64,000 nt of DNA from Pontederia crassipes (lineage: Eukaryota; Streptophyta; Magnoliopsida; Commelinales; Pontederiaceae). Positions 62,802-64,000 of this stretch are shown here, in pieces. The stretch's first letter is position 1. The number at the start of each line of letters is the position of its first letter. The translations under genes were made by a program, and so were the position numbers. Below the pieces are notes generated by a model that was not told the origin of the DNA, did no database searches, and saw nothing but the letters and a program-made list of their open reading frames with translations. The stretch spans positions 25,838,689 through 25,902,688 of the forward strand of contig CM060186.1 of the NCBI GenBank assembly GCA_030549335.1, in the 5' to 3' direction.

Positions 62802-64000
62802 TTATGCATGCATTTACAACATATAATTAGACTTGCATTTAGGTTTATTTTGGATAATTAGACTTGCATTTAGGTCTATTTTTACATTTATTTCTTTGAA
62901 TTCTTTGAAGTAGCCATCTACCTTCAGTTGGTTTGCAGGAAATATGAATAAAAATGGCGGAGAATGAAAGAAAAGAAGAATAACGCAAAACGGAGTCCAA
63001 ACGGCTTCTCAAAAATGTCAATTAGCCCTCTTCACCACCCGTGATAGGTTTATCATGGCCGTTAAAGGTTTGCTTCACACCCCGCAATCCGCCGTTCACC
63101 ACGCTCACAAAATAGTTATACAAAAGAAATGAATCTCACGGGCCGTGACAGCTATCTCACGGGCTGTGAGACACTGATTCACGCCTTGCCCATCTTCATG
63201 GCTCTGGCAACAAAGGATTGTAATCTCACGGCCTGTTAAGCACTCATAACGGGCCGTGAAAATCGAATCTCGCGCTAGGAACTACATTTCATGAAGCAAA
63301 ACATCAATTATTTTACCCCTAGAGAACTTATGGGCCGTGACAACTTTCTCACGGCCGTTACAATGAATGTCTCACGTCGCAATCTCATGACTCCTACAAT
63401 GAGTTGGATACGGGAAAATTATTATGGCCAAGAGAATGAACTAACGGGCTGTTAAGTATTCAAGCTCTTCTAGGACAAAGAGAACATAAGCTTTATGGAC
63501 ATCACAGAAGGTGCAGAATCATTAATCATCAAGTAACAGGCCGTGAGCTTACCTTCACAGGCCGTTAAACGCTGAAGAAACTTCAAGGTTTATGTTTAAC
63601 AGGGTGCAACGGGACTTTCACGGATATCACAGAATGATCAAGCGACCTAGGTTCAAGGTTCACGGGTCGTGAAAGCACATAAATTGTGCGATGGAAGTGA
63701 AAATTGCCAGAATCACGGCCATTTTCACGCCCCTTGAAGGCTGCAGAAAATCTTATTTGACTCTAATTCGACCGTTAGAACAGTCTCACGGTCGTGACAG
63801 ACACCTAATTCAACACAAAATCATATTTTTGAAAGATTTCTAAGCGCACAAGGACTCCAACTTCTATCATATGTCCTAAGGATCAATTGGAAACTAATTA
63901 TGCCAGAAATATTAGAATTTTTCAAGGCAAAACTTTATTTATGTTTGTTCCTAAGCCACTTGAAACCTGAGACCTTGTAAAAAGTGACGTCTGGTAGCTA
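62802..64000 (+). mobile_element. LTR 3 of the Athila-like complex, cut by the window edge
   Basis: It starts TTATGCATGCATTTACAAC directly after the polypurine tract; the canonical TG is changed to TT. It follows LTR 1 base by base with scattered differences, and retains more intact palindromes (TCACGGGCCGTGA at 63136, TAACGGGCCGTGA at 63247). By alignment with LTR 1, roughly 1 kb more should lie beyond the window. Confidence 0.75.

Overview
This is a window of nuclear DNA from a flowering plant. The evidence is three multi-exon genes with GT-AG introns, a plastid-targeted class II DAHP synthase, plant-type transposons (CACTA, hAT, Tourist-like MITE, L1-type LINEs, Ty1/copia, Athila-like Ty3/gypsy), and long AT-rich intergenic DNA. 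The first exon of the DAHP synthase is very GC-rich while later exons are not, which leans towards a monocot, but I cannot name a species.

Layout. 1-14.4 kb is repeat-rich: a small CACTA element (1494-3943), then a second CACTA of the same family (7602-11643) that was itself invaded by a different CACTA (7839-11341) carrying a broken DUF641 gene fragment. 14.5-24.6 kb is genic, + strand: an LRR protein of the plant 'outer arm dynein light chain 1-like' family (CDS 16159-18946, 4 coding exons, 640 aa) and DAHP synthase (CDS 21055-24626, 5 exons, 541 aa), the first step of the shikimate pathway. 26.7-32.1 kb holds a Tourist-like MITE and a decayed LINE split by a 1.5 kb inverted-repeat (foldback-like) element. 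33.5-39.0 kb is a minus-strand gene for a nuclear poly(A)-binding protein (PABN, 6 exons, 214 aa) with long introns containing a LINE and local duplications. 39.2-64 kb is again transposon DNA: a LINE end, a decayed copia element, a long inverted-repeat element split by a hAT element, a second hAT with a perfect 8-bp duplication, and an Athila-like complex with three LTRs and two internal regions running off the right edge.

The three genes are unrelated housekeeping-type genes. The repeats record a relative chronology: tandem repeat, then outer CACTA, then inner CACTA; inverted-repeat element, then hAT; intron repeats, then LINE. The least explained feature is a dispersed array of a 13-bp hyphenated palindrome (consensus TCACGGGCCGTGA and its ..GTTA variants) in the LTRs and non-coding internal parts of the Athila-like complex. 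No tRNA, rRNA, CRISPR or complete autonomous transposon was found.
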